Below are positions 1 through 7,431 of a stretch of DNA of 39,781 nucleotides, in pieces (the stretch's first letter is position 1; the number at the start of each line of letters is the position of its first letter). This stretch comes from a virus: IMG/VR virus record IMGVR_UViG_3300025120_000166, positions 1-39,781 of that record; one strand, written 5' to 3'. Position numbers and translations under genes: made by a program. The notes beneath the pieces were generated by a model. The model had not been told where the DNA came from. It saw only the letters and a list, made by a program, of their open reading frames with translations, and did no database searches.

Positions 1-1
1 G

Positions 2-67
2 AATTTTCTATATTGTTTAGGAATTCCTGAGTTTCCTGGTTTTTTAAAACCTTGGGGTCGTATATAA
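2..67 (+). CDS. Possible C-terminal end of an upstream gene (partial)
   Basis: The frame starting at base 2 is open from the window edge to a TAA at 65-67 and would encode a tail ending in GIPEFPGFLKPWGRI. It lies just before the major capsid gene, where T4-like phages usually keep scaffold and protease genes. Only 21 residues are visible and no family can be recognised. It may be chance open sequence in a leader region. Confidence 0.3.
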   Translation, partial: NFLYCLGIPEFPGFLKPWGRI

Positions 68-83
68 AGGAAAAATACAAATT

Positions 84-1571
84 ATGAATACAATTAGACC
101 TTCACAGGCTTATATTGATGAATCAAGAGCTTCTGCTCTTTTAGAAAAGTGGGCTCCAGTTCTGGACTACACATCTAAGAGTGTTGCTCCAATTGAAGAT
201 AGCCATACTCGTTTGAACACAGCTATGTTACTTGAAAACCAAGAAGCATGGTGTTTGAAAGAAGCTGGACCTAACTACGGCAGTGGCGGTACCAATGGTA
301 ACGTTGCTGGTCGTGATGGTTCACTCGGTAATGCTACTTCAATCGGTGCTGCTGGTAATGTTGGCGGTACCCCTGGTACTGACAGCTATGCAAGTGGTGA
401 CTATCGTCTACCAAAGATCTTGATTCCAATGATTAGACGTACTTTTCCCGAGTTAATTACAAATGAAATCGTTGGTGTTCAACCAATGGCTGGTCCAGTT
501 GGCCTTGCATTTGCTCTTCGTTATCGTTACAGTGGTGAAACACTTGGTGATGGTATCGATGGTAAGTCAGCTGCAGGTAATACACCTGCAGGTCAATCAG
601 GTATTCTAGAGAATGCCAAGAATACTGAAGCTGGTTACCAAGAGCTTAAGACAGCTTACACAGGTACATCTGCTGGATTCTTATCCGGTAACGGTGAATT
701 CGCTTTTAACGAAGCGGATGATGGTGTAGCAGCTCTTCTTAGAAACTTCGAAGTAACGGGTAATATCCCTACTATGGAAGTTTCTTTCGAGAAGACAGCA
801 GTTGAAGCAGGCACACGTCGCTTAGGCGCACGTTGGTCGGTTGAACTTGAACAAGATCTCAAAAACATGAATGGTATCGATATCGATACTGAATTGACAA
901 ACGCAATGTCGTATGAAATTCAGGCTGAAATCGACCGTGAAATGCTTATGAGAATGATTCAAGTTTCTCTTAACGCTGGCAGAGGAACAGGATTCTCCAC
1001 ATGGAGCCCTGCTTCTGCTGATGGCCGTTGGTTAGTAGAACGTAACCGCGACTTCTATCAAAGATTAATCGTAGAAGCTAATCGTATCGCAGTGAGAAAT
1101 CGCCGCGGTGCAGCTAACTTCATCGTTGCAACACCTCGTGTTTGCGCTATCTTGGAAATGCTCCCTGAATTCCAGTGGGTACCAGTCCAAGGTAATGTTA
1201 ATACACAACCTGTAGGTGTTGGAAAGATCGGTAATCTTGGTGGTCGTTTCAACGTATATAGGGACACACGCACAGAAGGTCAAACGATTGGTAACAGTCT
1301 TAATACCTCTGCAAATAATGCCCCAGAATACGCGTTGTTAGGTTATAAAGGTCCAGAGTTTTACGACACTGGTATCATCTACTGCCCTTACATTCCAGTA
1401 ATGGTACAGAGAACAATTGGACCGAATGACTTCGCGCCACGTGTAGGCTTGCTTACACGTTATGGTGTCGTAGACAATATCTTCGGAGCAAATCTCTACT
1501 ATCACGTTATCATTGTAACAGGACTCGGCGAAGCGTTTACACCAGGTACTAACTCGGTGTACTTCGGCTAA
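84..1571 (+). CDS. 23: Major capsid protein, T4 gp23 family
   Basis: This 495-aa protein forms the hexamers of the T4-type head shell. Recognisable gp23 segments include LLENQEAW near residue 50, PMIRRTFPELITNEIVGVQP near 116-135, ARWSVELEQDL and ALLGYKGPEF, and a C-terminal RVGLLTRYGVVDN. The length is close to T4 gp23 (521 aa). A prohead-protease site of type (L/I)-x-E is visible as LKE60|A61, matching the position where T4 gp23 loses its N-terminal delta piece (known for the family, inferred here). AAGGA at 67-71 is a distant Shine-Dalgarno. Codon use is clearly richer in G/C than in the neighbouring genes, as expected for the most abundant virion protein. A strong terminator follows the stop. 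Confidence 0.97.
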   Translation: MNTIRPSQAYIDESRASALLEKWAPVLDYTSKSVAPIEDSHTRLNTAMLLENQEAWCLKEAGPNYGSGGTNGNVAGRDGSLGNATSIGAAGNVGGTPGTDSYASGDYRLPKILIPMIRRTFPELITNEIVGVQPMAGPVGLAFALRYRYSGETLGDGIDGKSAAGNTPAGQSGILENAKNTEAGYQELKTAYTGTSAGFLSGNGEFAFNEADDGVAALLRNFEVTGNIPTMEVSFEKTAVEAGTRRLGARWSVELEQDLKNMNGIDIDTELTNAMSYEIQAEIDREMLMRMIQVSLNAGRGTGFSTWSPASADGRWLVERNRDFYQRLIVEANRIAVRNRRGAANFIVATPRVCAILEMLPEFQWVPVQGNVNTQPVGVGKIGNLGGRFNVYRDTRTEGQTIGNSLNTSANNAPEYALLGYKGPEFYDTGIIYCPYIPVMVQRTIGPNDFAPRVGLLTRYGVVDNIFGANLYYHVIIVTGLGEAFTPGTNSVYFG

Positions 1572-1597
1572 TCTTGATATAAGATCTACAAACAGCT

Positions 1598-1635
1598 TGA
1601 GACCTGGTTCATTACGAGCCAGGTCTCATTTTGTT
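1598..1635 (+). terminator. Rho-independent terminator after the major capsid gene
   Basis: TGAGACCTGG (1598-1607) pairs perfectly with CCAGGTCTCA (1619-1628). The stem extends by three more pairs (TTC with GAG) to leave a 5-nt loop ATTAC, and is followed by TTTTGTTT. It lies 27 nt past the capsid stop and should insulate the highly expressed capsid gene from the opposing queF operon. Confidence 0.88.
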
Positions 1636-1652
1636 TAATTATAAAATGCTAC

Positions 1653-1673
1653 ATAGTATGTATAACATACTAT
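1653..1673. repeat. 9-bp inverted repeat between gene 23 and queF
   Basis: ATAGTATGT and ACATACTAT are separated by 3 nt and form a perfect hairpin in the space between the convergent capsid and queF genes. There is no long T-run on either side, so it could be a weak terminator for the minus-strand operon or an RNA 3' end stabiliser. Confidence 0.5.
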
Positions 1674-1708
1674 ACACATAACCACACCCCATGTTATAAA
1701 TGTATCCA

Positions 1709-2638
1709 TTATTGCTTAGAAGTCTTAATATGTACAGCTTCAGGATCAATTAGATTAGCAGCATACTTCTCAATTAGATCTTGACTTGAAGCTCTTACAG
1801 GGTTAATATCGATACCACCTCTACGAGCATATAAACACATTACTAATAGCTCAGATGGATCAAAAGCATCTTTCAATCTCTTATAGAAGCATTCACATAT
1901 CTCTTCATGAAAATGGCACTCATCTCTATACGATACAACATAGTTCTTAATACTATGAGCATCAATAGCAGTCTTTGATTTAATATATATAAATACATCT
2001 CCCCAGTCAGGCTGAGAAGTAACACGGCAATTACTCTTTAGTAGACCTGAATAGAACCTTTGTTCTAATTCTCTATCGCGATTAATACCTTCTAACAAAC
2101 TAGGATCTTCTGTATATTGTGTATATATAAAATCCTTATGATCTTCAAGTAGATCTACATTTTGATAATCTTCAATATCCCACGCATTATTAGGACTATC
2201 AACTTTATTATTTACCATATCACCGTCCTGGAATTTAACTTGTACATCGGTCTGTAATATTCTACTTAGATCTTTACTTGCAGTATTTTCAAATGCAAGA
2301 ACAGCTTTATCTTTATCAGCAGCCATTTTAGTCATATTAAAGGAGTTGAAGTATAACTTAATACTTTTACTTTCAACAATATACTTACTACTACAAGAGT
2401 AAATACACTTTACAACACCAGTTACAGGTCGCCCATTATCAAGAAGGAATGAACACTCATATGCATTCCATGTATCAGATCCCACGAAAGGTAAATCATC
2501 ATCGAATATATTTAAATATACTCGATTATTACTCCGAGGTTCTCTTACAAGCAATCCAGAATCATACGCACTCTTATATTGAGACGTTTGACCTAAATGC
2601 TTACTAATTCTACTATTATCTAATTCTTTATTTGCCAT
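1709..2638 (-). CDS. queF: QueF, NADPH-dependent preQ0 (7-cyano-7-deazaguanine) reductase
   Basis: QueF reduces the nitrile of preQ0 to the aminomethyl group of preQ1. The 309-aa protein has the long (E. coli-type, two tunnel-fold halves) architecture. The ES substrate motif is at E89-S90 in IVESKSIKLYFNSF. The catalytic cysteine is C204 in CRVTSQPDWGD, with the partner aspartate at D211 (the C+7 spacing of the family), and the H244-E245 pair lies in HFHEE. The RRGGIDINP signature is at 272-280. All catalytic residues are retained, so the enzyme should be active. It is the last gene of the three-gene minus-strand operon and its ATG overlaps the end of the kinase gene by 11 nt. With the upstream TGT/DpdA-like gene it points to DNA (or tRNA) carrying preQ1-type bases. 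The genes that make preQ0 are not in the window. Confidence 0.95.
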   Translation of the reverse strand: MANKELDNSRISKHLGQTSQYKSAYDSGLLVREPRSNNRVYLNIFDDDLPFVGSDTWNAYECSFLLDNGRPVTGVVKCIYSCSSKYIVESKSIKLYFNSFNMTKMAADKDKAVLAFENTASKDLSRILQTDVQVKFQDGDMVNNKVDSPNNAWDIEDYQNVDLLEDHKDFIYTQYTEDPSLLEGINRDRELEQRFYSGLLKSNCRVTSQPDWGDVFIYIKSKTAIDAHSIKNYVVSYRDECHFHEEICECFYKRLKDAFDPSELLVMCLYARRGGIDINPVRASSQDLIEKYAANLIDPEAVHIKTSKQ

Positions 2639-3176
2639 AATTATCTACTATATTATAAATTGTTTTCATACGATTATCAACTGATCCATTCAACCTAATT
2701 ACGTTTATTTTATAATGATCAATTGCTTCTTCAAATAAGTTAACTACTATATCACGGAACTCTTTATCTACGCTACGCACACCGTCATCTACTAAGGGGA
2801 TGTCAGGTTCTGTATATAGTATAACATCTAATTCACCAATCAATTTCTTAAAGAGATACTCACTATAATTATACACCTCTTTAGATACTTTCTTCATATG
2901 ATATTGGTATGTAGTATAAATAAATCCATCTAAAATACACCTATCTAATACTACATCTTTACCTTTAAAATCGAAATAATTATACAAATGACTATTAATA
3001 GTTAGTAATTGGGTAAATTCATCACCATCTTGATTAATATCCAAGTTATATTTCTTTTTTAACCCTCTAGTTATTTCCGGGACAAAATTAAACTTACGAA
3101 ATCTTTCTTCAGTTTGCAGTTTTGCGAGTAAAGTAGATTTACCTGTACTTTGAGCTCCTGTAAAACTAATTACCAT
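2628..3176 (-). CDS. P-loop nucleotide kinase-like ATPase (NadR/AAA_28 type)
   Basis: A 182-aa protein starting at the ATG at 3176. A TTG 6 nt upstream could extend it by two residues, but the ATG is favoured. The N-terminus VISFTGAQSTGKSTLLAKL is a Walker A loop of the type seen in the NadR nicotinamide-ribose kinase domain and related deoxynucleoside/nucleotide kinases. A VVLDRCILDG segment resembles the DRx acceptor/Walker B region of that group. It is sandwiched between the DpdA-like gene (11-nt overlap) and queF (11-nt overlap), so translation is probably coupled. By context it may phosphorylate a modified base precursor, nucleoside or nucleotide. The substrate cannot be told from sequence, and a simple dNMP kinase role is equally possible. 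Confidence 0.8.
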   Translation of the reverse strand: MVISFTGAQSTGKSTLLAKLQTEERFRKFNFVPEITRGLKKKYNLDINQDGDEFTQLLTINSHLYNYFDFKGKDVVLDRCILDGFIYTTYQYHMKKVSKEVYNYSEYLFKKLIGELDVILYTEPDIPLVDDGVRSVDKEFRDIVVNLFEEAIDHYKINVIRLNGSVDNRMKTIYNIVDNYGK

Positions 3177-3957
3177 GACCAATAATATCTTTAAAACAAT
3201 TAACGTTATATTCTATATCTTCCATTTGTGTATCTGTAACCTCATGATCAATTAAATCAGCTAACATAATTGAAGGCTTTTCATTTAATCCTAGATTACC
3301 AGTATATCTAAGTTCCTTAATACCAGCCACCACCGGGTTAGAGGTATCTACTGACCTAATGGTTTTATCCCCTACGTAGTTTTTAAACTCTTTAGCAAAT
3401 GAACAACCTAATAGATGGTGAGGTTTTTGATTATTCCAAATACCATCTTTCTTTAACTGTTCTATCAATCTACGGCGACCATCACACCATCTTTCTAGTT
3501 TAGATTTACCTTTACCGGTTACAATATAATAGCTAAAGTCGAAACTAATTGCTATATAATCAGCATTTTCAGACATATAGTTATAACAATCTACTATTTC
3601 ATCATATGTCTTACCTTGGATTGCACCTATCTTTAATCCAGGTAGCTTTGTATACTTATTGGTAAACTCATGAAAACTCTTAATAGTCGCATAACCGTCT
3701 TCCAATACATCTGGTACAATATAATAAGAAGGTTTTAATTCTTTAACATACTTTGCAAACTTACCCGGTTCAAATGATTCACCAAGTTCAAAAATACTAT
3801 TATCTAAGAGAACTTCTCTACCTAGTTTAACACTATTTTTAAAATAGTCATAATATTGAGGGTGAGTTTCAAATAGATGAACTAAAGCATAATCATAATC
3901 ATTATACTCTTTTGATTTATCTAATATACTAATTGGACTTTCATGTGATACTAACAT
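3166..3957 (-). CDS. dpdA: TGT-like base transglycosylase, phage DpdA family candidate
   Basis: A 263-aa protein with the order of motifs of tRNA-guanine transglycosylase barrels. VLLDNSIFELG (D52) sits where TGT has its DSGGFQ-type substrate aspartate. YYIVPDVLED follows, then KIGAIQG (Q114), ADYIAISF, HHLLGCSF and finally IRSVDTSNPV, where D204 is the likely nucleophile. No CxCxxC zinc cluster is seen, and at 263 aa it is shorter than bacterial TGT (about 375 aa). Short TGT paralogues of this kind in phages are DpdA enzymes, which exchange guanine in DNA for preQ0/preQ1-type 7-deazaguanines. Its operon partner QueF supports a preQ1-type product. It is first in the operon, behind a sigma70-like promoter. 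DNA rather than tRNA as substrate is inference. Confidence 0.75.
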   Translation of the reverse strand: MLVSHESPISILDKSKEYNDYDYALVHLFETHPQYYDYFKNSVKLGREVLLDNSIFELGESFEPGKFAKYVKELKPSYYIVPDVLEDGYATIKSFHEFTNKYTKLPGLKIGAIQGKTYDEIVDCYNYMSENADYIAISFDFSYYIVTGKGKSKLERWCDGRRRLIEQLKKDGIWNNQKPHHLLGCSFAKEFKNYVGDKTIRSVDTSNPVVAGIKELRYTGNLGLNEKPSIMLADLIDHEVTDTQMEDIEYNVNCFKDIIGHGN

Positions 3958-3963
3958 ATTATA

Positions 3964-3991
3964 ATTATATAGACAGAAATTGATATATCAA
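3964..3991 (-). promoter_or_regulatory. Sigma70-like promoter of the dpdA-kinase-queF operon
   Basis: On the minus strand: TTGATA (3991-3986), a 16-nt spacer, then TATAAT (3969-3964). The -10 is perfect and the -35 has five of six consensus bases. The predicted start falls at or next to the ATG at 3957, so the transcript would have little or no leader. The -35 lies inside a perfect 12-bp palindrome, TTGATATATCAA (3980-3991). This would allow host-polymerase (early/middle) expression, unlike the late boxes of the surrounding genes. Confidence 0.7.
3980..3991. promoter_or_regulatory. 12-bp palindrome over the -35 of the dpdA operon (operator candidate)
   Basis: TTGATATATCAA is a perfect palindrome. 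It contains the -35 of the dpdA promoter and ends at the late box of the divergent gene at 4004, so a bound protein could affect both directions. Regulatory role is inferred. Confidence 0.4.
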
Positions 3992-3998
3992 GTAAATA
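3991..3998 (+). promoter_or_regulatory. Late-promoter-like box (AGTAAATA)
   Basis: AGTAAATA matches six of eight positions of the T4 late consensus TATAAATA and ends 5 nt before the ATG at 4004. Confidence 0.5.
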
Positions 3999-4003
3999 TA
4001 TAT

Positions 4004-5011
4004 ATGGCATTTGGACTTAATATAGATTTTAGTGGAATTATTGGTAGCCTTACCGGGAAGATTAGAGGTATAGTTGCTTCTAAAATAAAGGAATTATCTA
4101 ATAAGGTGAAGACCACTTTAATTAATAAAGTTAATGAGGCAGCAGGTTTTAATTTAACTGGTATGATCGGTACTAGTTTAAATTTAAATTTATCTAAATT
4201 AACTGGTGGTATTGATTTTGCAAATGCTTTAAAAGGTTTACCATTTCCTAATTTAGGTAGTTTAAATTTAAATGCTTTATATGGTATAATAGATGAAAAT
4301 ATTGGTGTAAATTTAAATGCTTTTACTAGCAGTATAGCTGCAAAATTTGAAAATATTAGCTTAGATGAACTTTCTTTAAATACCAAATTAACCTCTGTAT
4401 TGGATACCCAATTAGATAGTATAGGTAGTGAAATAGAAGCAGGTATTATTACTGGTAAAAGTTCAATTGACGCATTAGGTAGTCTAACTAAACTTTCAAA
4501 TACTAAAATAAGAGATTTTACTATTGATCCCAGTAAACAGTTAGCATTTGTCAATGATTTAGTTGAGCAACAAAAAAATAAAATATTTGATTTATCCTTT
4601 AATAGCATTCCAGAATCATCTATTTTCGATAATGAGATTAATAGTTTAAAAGAAGATAGTTTAGAAAGTTTTATAAGTACCCCTAATGCAGATTTTTCGT
4701 TTTTTGATAAAAATATTATAGATGAAGCTTCTATTTCAAAAGATGCAGTAGCTGATCAACAGCTTCAAATTACAAATATAACTGAAGTGATACCACCTGT
4801 AGCAAGAAATCTTGACATAGAAAATAGATATAATAAAGAAGAGGAAATGTTAGAGTATTTAGAAACATTTAATGATGAATTTAAAGTTGCTGATAATACC
4901 GACCCTGTATCAGCAGCACCAACACAAAGGTATGTATCTGTTCGAGATCCAGGTACCGGGGAAGTAATTGGTATTGAAGATCGGGTACAAGGGGTAATAC
5001 GACCAATATGA
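4004..5011 (+). CDS. Unknown protein upstream of the gp5-like spike, probable tail/baseplate component
   Basis: A 335-aa protein. The ATG at 4004 (MAFGLNIDFSGI) is chosen over one 24 nt upstream because a late box lies 5 nt before it and the upstream codons overlap that box. No known domain is recognised. The N-terminal third is rich in amphipathic glycine/leucine segments, with recurring LNLN/VNLN units (FNLTG, LNLNLSKL, LNLNALYG, VNLNAF) that suggest an irregular internal repeat. The C-terminal third is acidic and ends in a polar tail. No signal peptide is obvious. It heads the + strand baseplate block, 50 nt before the gp5-like gene, so a baseplate or hub role is likely but inferred. Confidence 0.8.
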   Translation: MAFGLNIDFSGIIGSLTGKIRGIVASKIKELSNKVKTTLINKVNEAAGFNLTGMIGTSLNLNLSKLTGGIDFANALKGLPFPNLGSLNLNALYGIIDENIGVNLNAFTSSIAAKFENISLDELSLNTKLTSVLDTQLDSIGSEIEAGIITGKSSIDALGSLTKLSNTKIRDFTIDPSKQLAFVNDLVEQQKNKIFDLSFNSIPESSIFDNEINSLKEDSLESFISTPNADFSFFDKNIIDEASISKDAVADQQLQITNITEVIPPVARNLDIENRYNKEEEMLEYLETFNDEFKVADNTDPVSAAPTQRYVSVRDPGTGEVIGIEDRVQGVIRPI

Positions 5012-5049
5012 TTAAATTTAACATTGTAATAAGCGGTATTTAATTTAAA

Positions 5050-5057
5050 TATAAATA
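5050..5057 (+). promoter_or_regulatory. T4-type late promoter TATAAATA before the gp5-like gene
   Basis: Exact TATAAATA, ending 4 nt before the ATG at 5062. In T4, transcription starts roughly 5-7 nt past this box, which would place the start on the start codon itself. Confidence 0.7.
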
Positions 5058-5061
5058 TAAT

Positions 5062-7362
5062 ATGGAAAAAGAATTTAATAGTATATATTTGGGTATAGTA
5101 GTTCAAAATAATGACCCTCAAAAAAGAGGTAGGGTTAAAGTATTTGTACCTCATTTATCACCAACTGTATATGAAAATTGGGTAGGTGATAATAAAGATA
5201 AATTTTTTAAATCTATTGACGGTAATTTAGAGCCTATAATGGCTAAATTAAAAACTATACTACCATGGGCTGAAGTTAGCTGTCCATTAACAAGTGAAAA
5301 TACGTCCAAACGTTATAATAATTATACCAATAAAGCCACTGTATCTGATACAAATTCTTTTAATAATTTGAGTAATGATAGTTCAGCTTCTTCTGGAGAA
5401 ATATATGATCAAAGTATGTTTAGATTAAGTGATGCTTTTAGTGATAATAGTAATAATGTTAATAATATAAATCCATATTCTTTTAATTATAAACCAAATA
5501 CTTACTCTAATAAAGCAAAAGGCTCGTTTGGTATCCCAAGCGTAGGTTCACATGTATATGTATTTTTTAGAGATGGTAATACCCAATTCCCAGTACTAAT
5601 AGGTACATCATTTGGTAAAGACGATTGGCAAGGTATATACGATAATGAAGTTGATTACCCAGGTAAATATGAAAATTATGATAGTAGCTCTACTGAAGAA
5701 GATTATAACGTACAAACCTATAGGAACAAATATGTTTTAAATCAAAAAGGTGGTACTTTTGAAATAAACAATACTGACCATAATGAAAAAATAAAATTAA
5801 CCCATTATTCTGGTTCCTTTAAAGAGTTTAATAACAATACTAATTCGGAACTAGCTACTAAAAATAATCAAAAGCTTGTAATTAATGATGAATTTAGTAC
5901 CGTGAAAGGTTTTAAAAACGAATTTACGGGTAAAAATTATGACGAGGTAATCTTAAGAGATAAATACAAAAAAATTGGTAACTTAAATGAACCTTTTTTC
6001 GATGATTGGAAGCAAGCTTTTTCAGTTATACAAGATAAAAAACAATTATTTGATATAAAGAGAGCTGAAAATAATAATATCAAATCTAATGGTGATATAA
6101 TTTTAAAAGTTAATAGTATCGATCAAACCCGATCCGGTGGCTTTGCTGATTTTCCTGTAACGAAAACAAATGAATACCCTGCTGTAAATAATATAAATAC
6201 ATTTGCCGGGAGTGGTTACCCTAATTTAAATATTTCATCATCAGTCGCGACGAACGGAGGGGCAGGTACACCTCTATTTGATAAAAACCTCGGTATACTG
6301 TCACTCGCTCCACCACTTGCAATTGAACCTAAAGAAGCTGCAAACTTTATTATCGGTACTACACCCGAAGATTGGCCTAGTGAATCTGGTAAATCATTTG
6401 TTAATGGAGATGGTAAGAGTCCATCGACTCAAGACGGGGATTGGTCACCAGAAAATAAAAATTTAGGTGATGAGATTTTAGCTATACAAGCTGATTTAAT
6501 GTTCAAAGAAAAGGATTTTGGTCTCGGTGGTAGTGAAATAATAGAAATAAGTAAAAATAAATTAGAAAATATTGGAACCGTAATGAATGATTACGGCAGT
6601 ATAAGATTAGACCCAATTGGTAAATTAATTAATAACGAAGTACTTGTAGGTAATCAAGCCACTTATACGAATAGTGATTCAGGGCCGCTACTCGAGTATG
6701 TCGATGTTCAAGATTTACCTGGTGGTACATACAATTTAAATGTTAATAATAGATATAATGTTATGGTAGGGGCTGGTGGTATAAATTTAAAGTCATATGG
6801 ACCAACTAATATATCAGGCAGTATCACAAATATTGCAGGTCAACAAGTTAACATTGGTTCTGAAAATGAAGTTAATATAGATGCCAAAGTAATTAATATA
6901 AGTGCAGAAATTTTAAAATTACGCAATAAAAATCAAAGACAAGTTTTAGTTGATAGTGGTTTAGGGGTAAGTAAAAATGTTGTCATCGGTGGTGGTTTGT
7001 CGGTAGAGGGTGAAACATACTTACAACATGTTACTGCACCGGCAGAAACACAAATAACAAATACTACGCAAACTTTAGGACAAACAGTGGCGGCGGCGGT
7101 CATTGGAATCGTAACGATATCTGGTGTACCTTATAATGTCTTAGGCAACGGCTTGGCGGATACAATTGCAACATACCCACATACACATACGTTTCAAAAT
7201 TTACCATTAACATTGACTGATTCAAATGAAAGTACTCGTATATCAGCAAAAAATCAAGGTATTAATAGTACAAATAGAGTAATTGCAACTCCTCAATTTA
7301 ATACACAAAAAGATGGTATTCAAGTTGAGTCATATACATCCGAAGCAAAAGGGCTAGGCTAG
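5062..7362 (+). CDS. 5: Baseplate hub spike protein, gp5/VgrG-like, without a lysozyme domain
   Basis: A 766-aa central spike. The N-terminus YLGIVVQNNDPQKRGRVKVF is the gp5-type OB fold, followed by ILPWAEVSCPL and then GSFGIPSVGSHVYVFF and FPVLIGTSFG, all typical of gp5/VgrG heads. A 60-70 residue Ser/Asn-rich insertion splits this domain. A long repetitive section with KLTHYSG, YNVMVGAGG and VNIGSENEVNIDAKVINIS suggests the triple-stranded beta-helix needle. No T4 lysozyme-like domain is evident. Near the end, H707-T-H709 in YPHTHTF resembles the HxH metal site at phage spike and fibre tips. It should interact with the gp27-like hub at 26940-28514. The C-terminal assignment is inference. 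Confidence 0.88.
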   Translation: MEKEFNSIYLGIVVQNNDPQKRGRVKVFVPHLSPTVYENWVGDNKDKFFKSIDGNLEPIMAKLKTILPWAEVSCPLTSENTSKRYNNYTNKATVSDTNSFNNLSNDSSASSGEIYDQSMFRLSDAFSDNSNNVNNINPYSFNYKPNTYSNKAKGSFGIPSVGSHVYVFFRDGNTQFPVLIGTSFGKDDWQGIYDNEVDYPGKYENYDSSSTEEDYNVQTYRNKYVLNQKGGTFEINNTDHNEKIKLTHYSGSFKEFNNNTNSELATKNNQKLVINDEFSTVKGFKNEFTGKNYDEVILRDKYKKIGNLNEPFFDDWKQAFSVIQDKKQLFDIKRAENNNIKSNGDIILKVNSIDQTRSGGFADFPVTKTNEYPAVNNINTFAGSGYPNLNISSSVATNGGAGTPLFDKNLGILSLAPPLAIEPKEAANFIIGTTPEDWPSESGKSFVNGDGKSPSTQDGDWSPENKNLGDEILAIQADLMFKEKDFGLGGSEIIEISKNKLENIGTVMNDYGSIRLDPIGKLINNEVLVGNQATYTNSDSGPLLEYVDVQDLPGGTYNLNVNNRYNVMVGAGGINLKSYGPTNISGSITNIAGQQVNIGSENEVNIDAKVINISAEILKLRNKNQRQVLVDSGLGVSKNVVIGGGLSVEGETYLQHVTAPAETQITNTTQTLGQTVAAAVIGIVTISGVPYNVLGNGLADTIATYPHTHTFQNLPLTLTDSNESTRISAKNQGINSTNRVIATPQFNTQKDGIQVESYTSEAKGLG

Positions 7363-7414
7363 CCCATAGACAGGCTGGTACTTTAGAAGAAGAATAACAA
7401 TAGTTATAACCCAT

Positions 7415-7422
7415 ATTAAATA
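7415..7422 (+). promoter_or_regulatory. Late-promoter-like box (ATTAAATA)
   Basis: ATTAAATA ends 9 nt before the ATG at 7432. AGAAG lies between it and the start and may serve as a weak ribosome binding site. Confidence 0.45.
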
Positions 7423-7431
7423 TTATAGAAG

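Noticed and set aside
656-1283. Minus-strand frames inside the major capsid gene
   Set aside because: They are short and mutually overlapping, inside a strongly conserved gp23 gene.
3176-3182. TTG start for the kinase giving two extra residues
   Set aside because: The ATG two codons later is the normal start and leaves a standard 11-nt overlap with the upstream gene.
4150-4330. Repeated TTTAAATTTAAAT strings considered as an iteron-like origin
   Set aside because: They coincide with codons for LNLN repeats within a coding frame and show no fixed spacing.
3988-4608. Minus-strand 206-codon open frame opposite the 335-aa gene
   Set aside because: Its translation is a shadow of the + gene's repetitive Leu/Asn codons. 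The + gene has a late box and a better composition.
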